Source: Poindextera sp965277425
Lineage (GTDB): Bacteria; Pseudomonadota; Alphaproteobacteria; Caulobacterales; Caulobacteraceae
DNA length: 64,000 nt
Reading direction: 5' to 3'
Assembly: GCA_965277425.1 (NCBI GenBank)
Contig: CBDICR010000006.1
Span: 186,001-250,000, forward strand
Each line of letters starts with the position of its first letter. Position 1 is the first letter of the stretch. The notes beneath the pieces were generated by a model that ran no database searches, was not told where the DNA came from, and saw nothing but the letters and a program-made list of their open reading frames with translations. This document shows, piece by piece, positions 43,899-52,358 of the stretch. A program made the position numbers and the translations under genes.

Positions 43899-44072
43899 GT
43901 TTCCGCGCAGGCGATACGCCCGAGCGAGGCCTGACTGAGTCTTAAGGCCTTTATTCGTCACGTTCAGTCGCCCTGACATCTTCGCTCGCACCCTGTTAGT
44001 TTGGCGATGCCCGCCGCCCAGCCTGGCTGGGCTGATGGCGGTGGGTGGGGTGACGCGCGGAGGACACCGTCG

Positions 44073-44117
44073 ATGAGAAACGTCGTAGCCTGGCCGGCCG
44101 TGGGGAACAGAGCTTGA
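44073..44117 (+). CDS. possible 14-residue leader peptide
   Basis: ATG at 44073, 8 nt after GGAGGA, encodes MRNVVAWPAVGNRA and stops at TGA 44115-44117, which overlaps the TTG start of the GPH transporter (TTGA). This could couple translation of the transporter to a leader peptide. No attenuator hairpin is evident, so it may be chance. Confidence 0.3.
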   Translation: MRNVVAWPAVGNRA

Positions 44118-45583
44118 GCTCGCAGACGCCGCCGCGCGTCGCGCCCGCCGAGCGGCGGCTCAGCCTGGCCACCAAGCTCTTTTACGGCTTCGGATCGGTG
44201 GCGTTCGGGGTGAAGGACAACGGCTTCAGCTACCTGCTGCTGATCTTTTACAACCAGGTGATCGGCCTTCCCGGGACCCTGGTCGGCCTGGCGCTGATGA
44301 TCACCCTGGTCTGGGACGCCTGTATCGACCCGCTGATCGGCCAGCTCTCCGACAATCTGCGCAGCCCCTGGGGCCGGCGCCATCCGTTCATGTACGCCGC
44401 CGCCCTGCCGCTGGCCCTGTCCTACCTGGCGCTGTGGAACCCGCCGCATTGGGGAAACCAGGTGTTGTTCTACTACCTGATCGCCACGGCCATCGTGATC
44501 CGCACCTTCAGCTCGTTCTATGAGGTGCCCAGCTCGGCCCTGGCCGCCGAATTCAGCGCCGGCTACGACGAGCGTTCGGTGCTGCTCAGCTATCGCTATT
44601 TCTTCGCCTGGGTCGGCGGGCTGGCGCTCAACTTCATCGCCTTTTTCTTCCTCTTCCGGCCGGATGCGACGCACAAGGTCGGCCAGCTCAATCCGGTCGG
44701 CTATGCGCATTACGGCATGGTCGGCGCAGGCGTGATGTTCGTGGCCATCCTGGTCTCGGCGGCAGGCACCCACCGCTACATCCCGACCCTGATGGCGCCG
44801 CCACCCAGGCGACACCTGACCTTGCGCCAGACGGTCAGGGAGATGGCCGAGACCTTGTCCAACCGCTCCTTCCTGTTCCTTCTGCTGTCGGGCATCGCCA
44901 CCGCCATGGCGGCCGGGCTGGTCGCCTCGTTGAACAACTACTTCAACACCTTCTTCTGGGGGTTTTCCGCCCGGCAGATCTCGCTGTTCACCGCTGGCGT
45001 CTTCCTGTCCGCCATCATCGCCCTGCCCGCCGCGCCGATGCTGTCGCGCCGCTTTGGCAAACGCGCCACCGCCATGGTCATGATGGTGGCGTCCGTCGTG
45101 GTGGGGACCACGCCGCTGCTGTTGCGGCTGGCGGGGGCGATGCCGCCCAACCACTCCACCGCCCTGACGGCGATCATCTTCTGCACCGCGATCGTCGGCA
45201 CGGCCTTTGGCATCATCTCCGCCACCATGCTGTCGTCGATGATCGCCGACGTGGTGGAGGCCTCGGAGCTGAAGACCGGCCGCCGCTCCGAGGGCCTGTT
45301 CTTCGCCGCCTCGGCCTTCGTCAGCAAGGCGGTGTCCGGCTTCGGCATCCTGGCGGCGGCGACCATCGTCGAGCTGATCCATCTGAAGGCCGGCGCCGCG
45401 CCCGCCAGCGTGCCGCCCGAGGTGATGCGCAACCTGGCGCTGATCTATTGCCCGACGATCGTCGGCCTCTACGCCACGGCGCTGCTCTTGCTCACCGGCT
45501 ACAAGATCACCCGCGCCAGCCACGGCGAGACCTTGCGCCAGCTCGCCGCCGAAGGCGAAGAGGCCCTTCATCCGGCGCAATAG
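44114..45583 (+). CDS. MFS transporter, GPH family (second copy)
   Basis: A 489-residue inner-membrane transporter, same family as 39136-40683. The N-terminal LATKLFYGFGSVAFGVKDNG, FSYLLLIFYNQVIGLPG, DACIDPLIGQLSDNLRSPWG with RRHPF, and the late AFGIISATMLSSMIADVVE define the GPH group. About 12 helices. The start appears to be TTG 44114, with GGGGAA 9 nt upstream; no in-frame ATG exists before helix 1. Neighbours give no substrate clue. A PHB-depolymerase-like esterase follows on the same strand after 58 bp. Confidence 0.9.
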   Translation: MSSQTPPRVAPAERRLSLATKLFYGFGSVAFGVKDNGFSYLLLIFYNQVIGLPGTLVGLALMITLVWDACIDPLIGQLSDNLRSPWGRRHPFMYAAALPLALSYLALWNPPHWGNQVLFYYLIATAIVIRTFSSFYEVPSSALAAEFSAGYDERSVLLSYRYFFAWVGGLALNFIAFFFLFRPDATHKVGQLNPVGYAHYGMVGAGVMFVAILVSAAGTHRYIPTLMAPPPRRHLTLRQTVREMAETLSNRSFLFLLLSGIATAMAAGLVASLNNYFNTFFWGFSARQISLFTAGVFLSAIIALPAAPMLSRRFGKRATAMVMMVASVVVGTTPLLLRLAGAMPPNHSTALTAIIFCTAIVGTAFGIISATMLSSMIADVVEASELKTGRRSEGLFFAASAFVSKAVSGFGILAAATIVELIHLKAGAAPASVPPEVMRNLALIYCPTIVGLYATALLLLTGYKITRASHGETLRQLAAEGEEALHPAQ

Positions 45584-45641
45584 CCGCGCCGGACGACGGA
45601 TTTGGCGGCCCTGGTGATTAAAGCCGACAGAGGGGTGAGCC

Positions 45642-46496
45642 ATGGCCAGTCTGTTTTCGGGACGTCGGTGTCTAGCGGCGTTCTCGCTCGCGGCCCTTTT
45701 CCTGGGGCTGTGGCGGGCGCCGGCCTGGGCGGGCGGACTGGCCGGCGACAGCTATGGCGGCCGCGACATGATCGTCTATGTCCCGTCCCAGCTGCCGCCC
45801 GCGGGGACGCGCGCCCTGGTGGTTGTCCTGCATGGCGGACTGGGCAACGCCCAGCGGATCGCCGGCCAACAATCGGAAAGCGGCCTGAACATGAACGCCG
45901 TCGCCGAAAAGAACGGCTTCGTCGTCGCCTATCTGAACGGAACCCCGGTCACGCGATACCTCGGAAACCAGGCCTTGGGCTGGAACGCCGGCGGCGGCTG
46001 TTGCGGCCAGTCGGCGGCCAACAACATCGACGACGTCGCCTATATCAAGGGCGCGGTCGGCTATCTTGCGGCCAAGTACGGCATAGACCCTCGGCGCGTT
46101 TACGGGATGGGCCATTCGAACGGCGCCATGATGACCCAGAGGCTGATGTGCGAGACCAGACTCTATGCCGCAGGGGTCGCCATCTCCGGGCCGCTCAATC
46201 TGGCGGTTTCGACCTGTCCCGACGGCCATGGCGAGCGGATCCTCGCCATCCACGGCGCCGACGATCAGAATGTGCCGATCGGTGGCGGCCGGGGAACCAA
46301 GGGCCTGTCGCAAACGCCCTATAATTCGGAAGATCGCTCCAGGCAGGTGTTCCTGACTTCAGGTGCGTCCTACACGCTTCAGATCGTGCCGGGCGCCGAC
46401 CACGTGCTGGACCACATCGGGGCCGTGATCTTGAAGACCGAAGGCGTCACCATCGCCGAGAAGGCGGCCCAATTTTTCGGCATTCTCAAGCCATAG
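45642..46496 (+). CDS. PHB depolymerase/feruloyl esterase-like hydrolase
   Basis: A 284-residue secreted alpha/beta-hydrolase. The signal peptide is about residues 1-30 (cleavage after RAPAWA). The oxyanion region is VVLHGGLGN, the nucleophile lies in GMGHSNGAMMTQ (GxSxG), Asp in HGADDQNVP and His in PGADHVLDH. The family-typical LGWNAGGGCCGQ is also present. It would cleave poly-hydroxyalkanoate oligomers or aryl esters in the periplasm or outside the cell. GAGGGGTGAGCC before ATG 45642 supports the start. It is followed by a hairpin at 46498. Confidence 0.88.
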   Translation: MASLFSGRRCLAAFSLAALFLGLWRAPAWAGGLAGDSYGGRDMIVYVPSQLPPAGTRALVVVLHGGLGNAQRIAGQQSESGLNMNAVAEKNGFVVAYLNGTPVTRYLGNQALGWNAGGGCCGQSAANNIDDVAYIKGAVGYLAAKYGIDPRRVYGMGHSNGAMMTQRLMCETRLYAAGVAISGPLNLAVSTCPDGHGERILAIHGADDQNVPIGGGRGTKGLSQTPYNSEDRSRQVFLTSGASYTLQIVPGADHVLDHIGAVILKTEGVTIAEKAAQFFGILKP

Positions 46497-46497
46497 A

Positions 46498-46514
46498 CCG
46501 GCGCGTCGCGCCGG
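46498..46514. terminator. GC hairpin between convergent genes
   Basis: CCGGCGC (46498-46504), 3-nt loop, GCGCCGG (46508-46514), directly after the esterase stop and before the convergent regulator stop. It lacks a T-run, so termination is only likely, not certain. Confidence 0.4.
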
Positions 46515-46532
46515 GGCTGAATCGCCTCGGGC

Positions 46533-47051
46533 CTAGGCCTTGCCGTCCTTCCCCGCCTCGGCCGGGGCGTTGTCGGAGGCGCGGCGGCGCGGTCCGGTAT
46601 AGTCCGGATCGGCCCGGCGGCGCCGGTCGGGGCCGAAATAGCTGTCGGCGCGGACATAGGCCCGCGGATTGTCGACCACCTGAGCGATGCGGCTGAGCAC
46701 GCCGCGCGCGGTCACCGGCTTGGACAGGAACTCGTTGACCCCGACGTCGCGCGCCTCCTGCACTCGCCGGTGGGTGGAGTGGCCGGTGATCATGATCACC
46801 GGCGCCATCGGGTTGGGGCTGTCCGGCGAATTGCGCAGGAGGCGGACGAAATCGATGCCGTCCAGCGGCTGCATGGCCAGGTCGGTCATGATGATGTCGA
46901 TCTGGTTGACCCGCAGGCTCTTCAGCGCCTCGGCGCCGTCGGTGGCCTCGAACACGTCGCGCACGCCGATGGCGCGAAGAATCTCGGTGAGCAGCACGCG
47001 CATGTGGTGGTTGTCGTCCACCAGCAATATTTTCAGGAGCTCAAAGCGCAA
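46533..47051 (-). CDS. CheY-like receiver protein with basic tail
   Basis: A 172-residue stand-alone receiver. The acidic pair is in LLVDDNHHMRVLL, phospho-acceptor Asp in IIMTDLAMQPLDG near residue 57, and Lys in EFLSKPVT. After residue 130 an unusual tail reads FGPDRRRRADPDYTGPRRRA, with repeated GP-D/-RRR elements. There is no output domain; such proteins act as phospho-relay carriers or bind partners through the tail. It has no kinase neighbour. Confidence 0.88.
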   Translation of the reverse strand: MRFELLKILLVDDNHHMRVLLTEILRAIGVRDVFEATDGAEALKSLRVNQIDIIMTDLAMQPLDGIDFVRLLRNSPDSPNPMAPVIMITGHSTHRRVQEARDVGVNEFLSKPVTARGVLSRIAQVVDNPRAYVRADSYFGPDRRRRADPDYTGPRRRASDNAPAEAGKDGKA

Positions 47052-47222
47052 GACAGGCTCGCCGCAAGGGGTTTAACGACCGGGACCTCCAGCGTCGGCG
47101 CACCCGAAAGCTGCGCGCGACGGTGTGATCTTCGCCATTAGGGAGCGCGGTTGAGCCGGTCAACCGAAAAGCCGGCCGCGAATGCCATGTCAGCGCCGAT
47201 CCCAATACAGAAGCCAGCGCCG

Positions 47223-48341
47223 CTATCCTTGTCCGACCGGAAATGGCGCCGTGCGCCCGGTCTGGCCGCGCTGGCGCAGCATGGCGTCGGCCAGGACGCA
47301 GGCCAGCATGGCCTCGACCACTGGGGTGGCGCGCAGGCCGACGCAAGGGTCGTGGCGGCCCTTGGTGCGGACCTCGATCTCGGCCCCGGTCTCGTCGATC
47401 GACGACTTGGGCGTCAGGATGGACGAGGTCGGCTTGAAGGCCACGCGCGCCACCACCGGCGCGCCCGTCGATATGCCGCCCAGCACCCCGCCGGCCTTGT
47501 TGGTGAGGAAGACCGGCCCGTCATTGCCCATGCGCATCTCGTCGGCGTTCTCTTCGCCGCTTAAGGCCGCGGCGGCGAAGCCGGCGCCGATCTCAACCCC
47601 CTTGGCGGCGTTGATCGACATCATGGCCGCGGCGATCTCCCCGTCGAGCTTGCCATAGATGGGCGCGCCCCAGCCGGCCGGCACGCCCACGGCCTCGACC
47701 TCGATGATCGCGCCGGTGGACGAGCCGGCCTTGCGGATCGTCTCCAGATGCCGCTCCCAGGTCTCGACCATGCCGGGGTCGGGACACCAGAAGGGGTTGT
47801 TCTGCACCGCGTCCCAGTCCCAGCGCGCGCGGTCGATCGCGTGTGGGCCGATCTGGGTCAGGGCGCCGCGGATCACGACACCCTCGCCCAGCACCTTGCG
47901 CGCGATGGCGCCGGCCGCGACCCGGGCCGCCGTCTCGCGCGCCGATTGGCGGCCGCCGCCGCGATAGTCGCGCACCCCGTACTTGGCGAAATAGGCATAG
48001 TCGGCATGGCCCGGCCGGAAGGCGCGGGCGATCTCGCCGTAGTCGCGCGAACGCTGGTCGACATTGTCGATCATCATCGAGATCGGCGTGCCGGTGGTGA
48101 CCAGCCCGTTGGTTCGCTCGTCCTCGAACACGCCGGAAAGGATGCGCACGGCGTCCGGCTCCGCCCGCTGGCTGACGAACTTGCCGCCGCCCGGCCGACG
48201 CTGGTCGAGCCAGACCTGGATCTCCGCCTCGGTGATCGGGATGCCCGGCGGACAGCCATCGACCACGCAGCCCAGGGCCAGCCCATGGCTCTCGCCCCAG
48301 GTGGTCACGCGAAAAAGATGGCCGAACGTGTTGTGCGACAT
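47223..48341 (-). CDS. aroC: chorismate synthase
   Basis: A 372-residue enzyme that makes chorismate from EPSP, the last shikimate-pathway step, with reduced FMN. Signature blocks are TFGHLFRVTTWGESHGLALG at the N-terminus (the start, ATG 48341), VDQRSRDYGEIARAFRPGHA, YGVRDYRGGGRQSARETAAR and the C-terminal GRHDPCVGLRATPVVEAM. The frame is open to 48536, but the homologous N-terminus fixes the start. It is a single gene; the glyoxalase-like gene lies upstream on the same strand. Confidence 0.97.
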   Translation of the reverse strand: MSHNTFGHLFRVTTWGESHGLALGCVVDGCPPGIPITEAEIQVWLDQRRPGGGKFVSQRAEPDAVRILSGVFEDERTNGLVTTGTPISMMIDNVDQRSRDYGEIARAFRPGHADYAYFAKYGVRDYRGGGRQSARETAARVAAGAIARKVLGEGVVIRGALTQIGPHAIDRARWDWDAVQNNPFWCPDPGMVETWERHLETIRKAGSSTGAIIEVEAVGVPAGWGAPIYGKLDGEIAAAMMSINAAKGVEIGAGFAAAALSGEENADEMRMGNDGPVFLTNKAGGVLGGISTGAPVVARVAFKPTSSILTPKSSIDETGAEIEVRTKGRHDPCVGLRATPVVEAMLACVLADAMLRQRGQTGRTAPFPVGQG

Positions 48342-48417
48342 GGGCGGCCTTTTAACCGAATGGCATACGGCGACATAGCTTCGAAGCCGCATAATCGCGG
48401 GCATAAGTTTGGACTGA

Positions 48418-48837
48418 TCAGGTCGCCCGAGCGCCCAGGTCGCTGAAGAAGCGAAGCAGGTACCCATCCGGATCGGCGACCACGAACTGCCGGTTGCCGC
48501 GGTCGACATCGTCCTGGCGATACCAGCGCTCCTCAAGATCGATAATCGCCGTCAGGCCGGCGCGCCTGGCCCGATCGAAAAGCGCGTCCACATCCGACAC
48601 CCGGATCTGCAGATTGACGCCCCGGCCGTAGGGTTTTTCGAGCGGCGCCGTACGAAACCGCCGCCCCGGTCCCGCCGCCTCTTCCAACATCAGCTGCGCG
48701 CCCTCCAGTTCCAGGCAGGCGAACCGTTCCTCGGGCCGCTCGAACAGGACCCTGAAACCGAACACGCCGGTGTAGACAAGCAGCGACGCGGTAAGATTCT
48801 CGACATCCAGTTCGGGGGTAAGCGGCGGGCTGGTCAT
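48418..48837 (-). CDS. glyoxalase/VOC superfamily protein
   Basis: A 139-residue single-module VOC-fold protein: LDVENLTASLLVYTGVFGFR, LELEGAQLMLEE, VNLQIRVSDVDALFDRARRA and a final NRQFVVADPDGYLLRF. Conserved metal-ligand Glu residues of VOC enzymes are partly visible. Proteins of this size are often bleomycin-resistance-like binders or dioxygenase relatives; no substrate can be given. ATG at 48837 is divergent from the methyltransferase gene. Confidence 0.87.
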   Translation of the reverse strand: MTSPPLTPELDVENLTASLLVYTGVFGFRVLFERPEERFACLELEGAQLMLEEAAGPGRRFRTAPLEKPYGRGVNLQIRVSDVDALFDRARRAGLTAIIDLEERWYRQDDVDRGNRQFVVADPDGYLLRFFSDLGARAT

Positions 48838-48910
48838 GGGCGCAGCTTAGCGGCGCCTTGCCTAGAGGCCCAGCCGCCGGCTATGGCCCGGCCATCAAGG
48901 AGCCGCGCCG

Positions 48911-49531
48911 ATGGCCCGCGCACACGACGACGAGACGCTCGCCTTCTACGATCGCGAAGCCCCGGCCTATGCCGCCCGACGCCCGTCGGTGCGCAATGAG
49001 CAGCTGGAAACCTTTCTCGGCCTGCTGAGCCCGGGCGCGTCCATCCTCGAACTTGGTTGCGGCGGCGGACAGGACGCGGCGGTTATGATCGCCGCCGGCT
49101 ACGACGTTACCCCGACAGACGGCTCGCCCGGCTTGGCAGCCGAGGCCGAAAAGCGATTGGGACTTCCGGTCCGGCTGATGCGATTCGAGGACCTCGATGC
49201 TCGCGAGCGCTACCAGGCGGTCTGGGCCAATGCCTGCCTGCTGCATGTGCCCGAGGACGCCCTGGCGGACATTCTCGGCCGCATCTGGCGGGCGCTGAAG
49301 CCCGGCGGGCTGTTCTTCGCCAGCTTCAAGGCCGGCGACGGAGGCGATCGCGACGCGCTCGGCCGCTACTACAATTTCGTCTCGCGGGCCGTTCTGGAGA
49401 GCGCGTACGCGCAGGCCGGCGCCTGGTCCGAGCTAACCATCACGCAGGGTGTCGGCGGCGGCTATGACGGCGTCGCGCGCACATGGCTGATGTGTCTGGC
49501 GGTCAGGACCGATAGGGCGCCGCCATGTTGA
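48911..49531 (+). CDS. class I SAM-dependent methyltransferase
   Basis: A 206-residue enzyme: DDETLAFYDREAPAYAARRP, SAM motif I ILELGCGGGQDAAVM, motif II near DGSPGLAAEAEKRLG, the acceptor-site loop VWANACLLHVPEDAL and LKPGGLFFASFKAG. The order matches the Rossmann-fold methyltransferases of small molecules (UbiG/tellurite-resistance-like type). The target is unknown. It overlaps the next gene by 7 bp, so a joint role with that solute-binding-like protein is possible. Confidence 0.88.
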   Translation: MARAHDDETLAFYDREAPAYAARRPSVRNEQLETFLGLLSPGASILELGCGGGQDAAVMIAAGYDVTPTDGSPGLAAEAEKRLGLPVRLMRFEDLDARERYQAVWANACLLHVPEDALADILGRIWRALKPGGLFFASFKAGDGGDRDALGRYYNFVSRAVLESAYAQAGAWSELTITQGVGGGYDGVARTWLMCLAVRTDRAPPC

Positions 49532-50253
49532 AGGATGCAGCGGCCGAGCTCGCCCCGAACGGGGTCCTGCGCGCGGCGATCAATATGGGCAATGTCCTGC
49601 TGGTGACCGGCCGCGATGCGGCGGGAGAGCCGACGGGCGTCGCGCCGGACATGGCCCGCGAGATCGCCGCGCGCCTGGGCGTCGCCGTGCGCTATGTCCC
49701 GTTCGCCAGGCCGAACCTGCTGGCCGATGCGGCGGGGGACGACGTCTGGGACATCGGCCTGATCGGCGCCGAGCCGGCGCGGGCGGAGAAGATCGCCTTC
49801 AGTCCGGCCTATGTCGAAATCGAAGCGACCTATCTCGTGCCGCCTGAATCGAGCCTCGCGACCATCGCAGAGGTCGACCGGCCGGGCCTGCGCATCGCGG
49901 TCCTGGCCAAGAGCGCCTACGACCTTTGGCTCGAGCGCAACATCCGCCACGCGACCCTGGTGCGGTCGAACTCGGCGGACGGCGCGATGAGGCTGTTTAC
50001 GGACAAGGACGCCGACGTGCTGGCCGGCTTGCGACCCGGCCTGCAGGCCGAGAGCGAGCGCCTGCCCGGCGCCCGCATCCTCGACGGCCGCTTCACCGCC
50101 GTGCAGCAGGCGGTCGGGACGCGGCGGGCGAAGGCGGCCGGCGCCGAATTCTTGCGCGGCTTCGTCGAAGAGGCCAAGGCCTCGGGCCTGGTCGCGCGGC
50201 TGATCGAGCGCCACGGCATGGTCGGCCGCCTCACTGTCGCGCCGCCGGGCTGA
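49525..50253 (+). CDS. amino-acid-binding-like protein without signal peptide
   Basis: A 242-residue protein of the SBP_bac_3 fold: NGVLRAAINMGNVLLVTGRD, GEPTGVAPDMAREIAARLG, WDIGLIGAEPARAEKIAFSP and a C-terminal FVEEAKASGLVARLIERHG. These are the blocks of periplasmic amino-acid-binding proteins, but there is no signal peptide, lipobox or TAT motif and no transporter genes nearby. The ATG at 49525 overlaps the methyltransferase gene, and no upstream in-frame secretion signal exists. It is either cytosolic (a sensor or enzyme-like variant) or has lost its export signal. The last 23 bp overlap the convergent GNAT gene. Confidence 0.8.
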   Translation: MLKDAAAELAPNGVLRAAINMGNVLLVTGRDAAGEPTGVAPDMAREIAARLGVAVRYVPFARPNLLADAAGDDVWDIGLIGAEPARAEKIAFSPAYVEIEATYLVPPESSLATIAEVDRPGLRIAVLAKSAYDLWLERNIRHATLVRSNSADGAMRLFTDKDADVLAGLRPGLQAESERLPGARILDGRFTAVQQAVGTRRAKAAGAEFLRGFVEEAKASGLVARLIERHGMVGRLTVAPPG

Positions 50254-50788
50254 GCAATCGGGCCTCGACGACGAAGCTGAGGATCGGCCCGGTCCAACGG
50301 GCACCATCGCCATGCAGCATGGTCAGATCGCGCACGCCCGGCGTCGCCTCGACCGCTTTAGGCCAGAAGGCGCGGGCGCCGGTGTTGCGCTCGACCATCG
50401 CGATCTCCCAGCGGCCGGGATAGCGGACCAGGATGGCGCGCACCGCCGCGCTGGCCACGCCGCCGCGGCGGTGTTTCCGCATCACGAAGAACTCGGCCAT
50501 GTTGCGGTCGACGGTCTGGCCGCTATGCGAATGGGCGTTGAGCAGGGCGAACCCGAGCGGCTTTCCGTCGCGGCGGATAATCAGAGGGATGCGGGACGCC
50601 TCACGCCAATAGGCGTCCATGTACGGATAGGGCGCGAAGCGGCCGTCCGCCCCCAGCTCGAATTCACCGGAGTGCGCCGGCTCCATCTCCGAAAAGTCGT
50701 AGATGTAATACTGAAACAGGTTTTCGATCAGCGGGCGTTCCGCCTCGGCCGCCGGTGTGACCTCGATGTCGCTTGCGCCTGCCGTCAT
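50231..50788 (-). CDS. GNAT-family acetyltransferase
   Basis: A 185-residue protein: EAERPLIENLFQYYIYDFSE, LIIRRDGKPLGFALLNAHS, the acetyl-CoA loop FVMRKHRRGGVASAAVRAIL (QxxGxxG-like RRGGVAS) and a final VERNTGARAFWPKAVE. It transfers an acetyl group to an unknown amine. ATG at 50788, with GGAGG 7 nt upstream, is preferred; a frame extending to 51112 overlaps the dehydrogenase gene and is rejected. Confidence 0.9.
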   Translation of the reverse strand: MTAGASDIEVTPAAEAERPLIENLFQYYIYDFSEMEPAHSGEFELGADGRFAPYPYMDAYWREASRIPLIIRRDGKPLGFALLNAHSHSGQTVDRNMAEFFVMRKHRRGGVASAAVRAILVRYPGRWEIAMVERNTGARAFWPKAVEATPGVRDLTMLHGDGARWTGPILSFVVEARLLSPAARQ

Positions 50789-50847
50789 GGCGACCCTCCG
50801 GCGCCGTTGATAGCCGATCGGGCCGATCCAGGCGATCCGGCGTCGGC

Positions 50848-52047
50848 TCAAGCGGGAACGAGTTTGAGAATGCGGCCGGCGTCGTTGTCGGTCAGCACAT
50901 AGAGCGCCCCGTCCGGCCCCTGGCGCACGTCGCGAATTCGCTCGTGCAGGTCGGTCAGCAGCACCTCCTCGCTCTGCACGCGGTCGCCTTTCAGGGTCAG
51001 CCGCACGACGCGCTCGCCCTTCAGCGCCCCGACGAACAGGTCGCCCTTCCAGCCCGGAAAAAGGTTCGCCGTATAGAAGGCCATGCCCGACGGCGCGATC
51101 GACGGATCCCAATAATAGACCGGCTGCTCCATTCCGGCCTTTTGCGTGCCGATGCCGATCTTGGCGCCGGAATAGTCGATCCCATAGGTGATCACCGGCC
51201 AGCCGTAGTTGCGCCCCGGGCGAATGAGATTGACCTCGTCGCCGCCTTTCGCGCCGTTTTCATGCTCCCAAAGCGCGCCCGTGGCGGGATTGACGGCCAG
51301 GCCCTCGGGATTGCGGTGCCCGAAACTAAAGATTTCCGGCCGCGCGCCGGCGACCCCGACAAAGGGATTGTCCGCCGGAATCGAGCCGTCCAGATTAATG
51401 CGCGCGATCTTGCCGAGATCGCTGCCGAGGCTCTGCGCCTGGTCGCGCAGCCCCATGCGGTCCCCCAGGCTGATATAGAGACGCCCGTCGCGCCCGAAGG
51501 CCAGCCTGGAGCCGACATTGTCGCCGCCCGTCGTCGCCGGCCCGGTGCGCAGGATGACGGCCAGACCCTCGATCGCAGGCTGGCCGCTGCCTTCGACCAG
51601 GCGTCCGCGCGCCACGGAGATGGCGTTGTTCCCGCCGTCACGGGGCTCCAGATAGCTTATATAGATCAGCCGGTTCGACCGGAATTTCGGGTCGAGCACG
51701 ACATCGAGCAGGCCGCCGGTGTTTTCCGCCGTCACCGCCGGAACCCCGGCGACCGGCGGCGAAAGCGTCCCGTCGGCGGCGACGATGCGCAGCCGGCCCG
51801 GACGCTCGGTGACCAGCATCCGCCCATCGGGCAGCCAGGTGAGGCTCCACGGATGATTGAGCCCGGTCGCCACCGGCACGACCCGGTAGGCGCTATGCGC
51901 CGCCGGGGCGGGCGCGCGCGTCTGGCCTGGAAAAGCCGGAATCTGGCCGGCGGCGGGCGGACCGTCCTTGAAATCCTCGCCCCTGGCGGCGCCGGAGACG
52001 GCGGCCAACAGCAGAGCGGTCAAAACGAGCGGCGAAACCTGAGGCAC
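50848..52047 (-). CDS. PQQ-dependent sugar (aldose/sorbosone-type) dehydrogenase
   Basis: A 399-residue secreted beta-propeller dehydrogenase. A signal peptide, VPQVSPLVLTALLLAAVSG, is cleaved near AARG. Propeller blocks are LNHPWSLTWLPDGRMLVTER, GLLDVVLDPKF, IYISY, LAFGRDGRLYISLGD and FSFGHRNPEGLAVNP, with HENGAKGGDEVN as the usual PQQ/Ca-binding region. It oxidises aldoses in the periplasm; the cofactor assignment follows from the family. GTG at 52047, with AGGAG 8 nt upstream, is clear. The long upstream frame is not coding. Confidence 0.9.
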   Translation of the reverse strand: MPQVSPLVLTALLLAAVSGAARGEDFKDGPPAAGQIPAFPGQTRAPAPAAHSAYRVVPVATGLNHPWSLTWLPDGRMLVTERPGRLRIVAADGTLSPPVAGVPAVTAENTGGLLDVVLDPKFRSNRLIYISYLEPRDGGNNAISVARGRLVEGSGQPAIEGLAVILRTGPATTGGDNVGSRLAFGRDGRLYISLGDRMGLRDQAQSLGSDLGKIARINLDGSIPADNPFVGVAGARPEIFSFGHRNPEGLAVNPATGALWEHENGAKGGDEVNLIRPGRNYGWPVITYGIDYSGAKIGIGTQKAGMEQPVYYWDPSIAPSGMAFYTANLFPGWKGDLFVGALKGERVVRLTLKGDRVQSEEVLLTDLHERIRDVRQGPDGALYVLTDNDAGRILKLVPA

Positions 52048-52358
52048 GAAGTCGTCTCCTGGCCGTGAAAACCGAGCCGCCCCTATAAGGTCCGCAACCC
52101 GCGCCGTTCCCAAGCCGCGCCAAATGCACGACCTAGGTTTCAGACGGGTTGCACAATCATTTCCCATCGACGCCGCGCTTGAAATCAGTTTCCCGACCTT
52201 TTCGCGTGACGCTCGATAACCGGCGCGGCAAATATCAGGCAAGACAAAAGGGGCATGCGTGCGGTTGGCTTCGACCGGGACGCCGCAAACGTGCGAGTCT
52301 TAAAACGGATTATCGAGCCGATCCTGTCTTCGGGGACGGCCAGGGAAGGAAACGGGAA
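52048..52358. other. 311-bp divergent intergenic region
   Basis: No gene on either strand. It separates the divergent sugar dehydrogenase and enoyl-CoA hydratase genes and must hold both promoters. GGGAAGGAAACGGGAA just before 52359 is the hydratase ribosome site. I see no convincing -35/-10 pair or operator. Confidence 0.5.
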
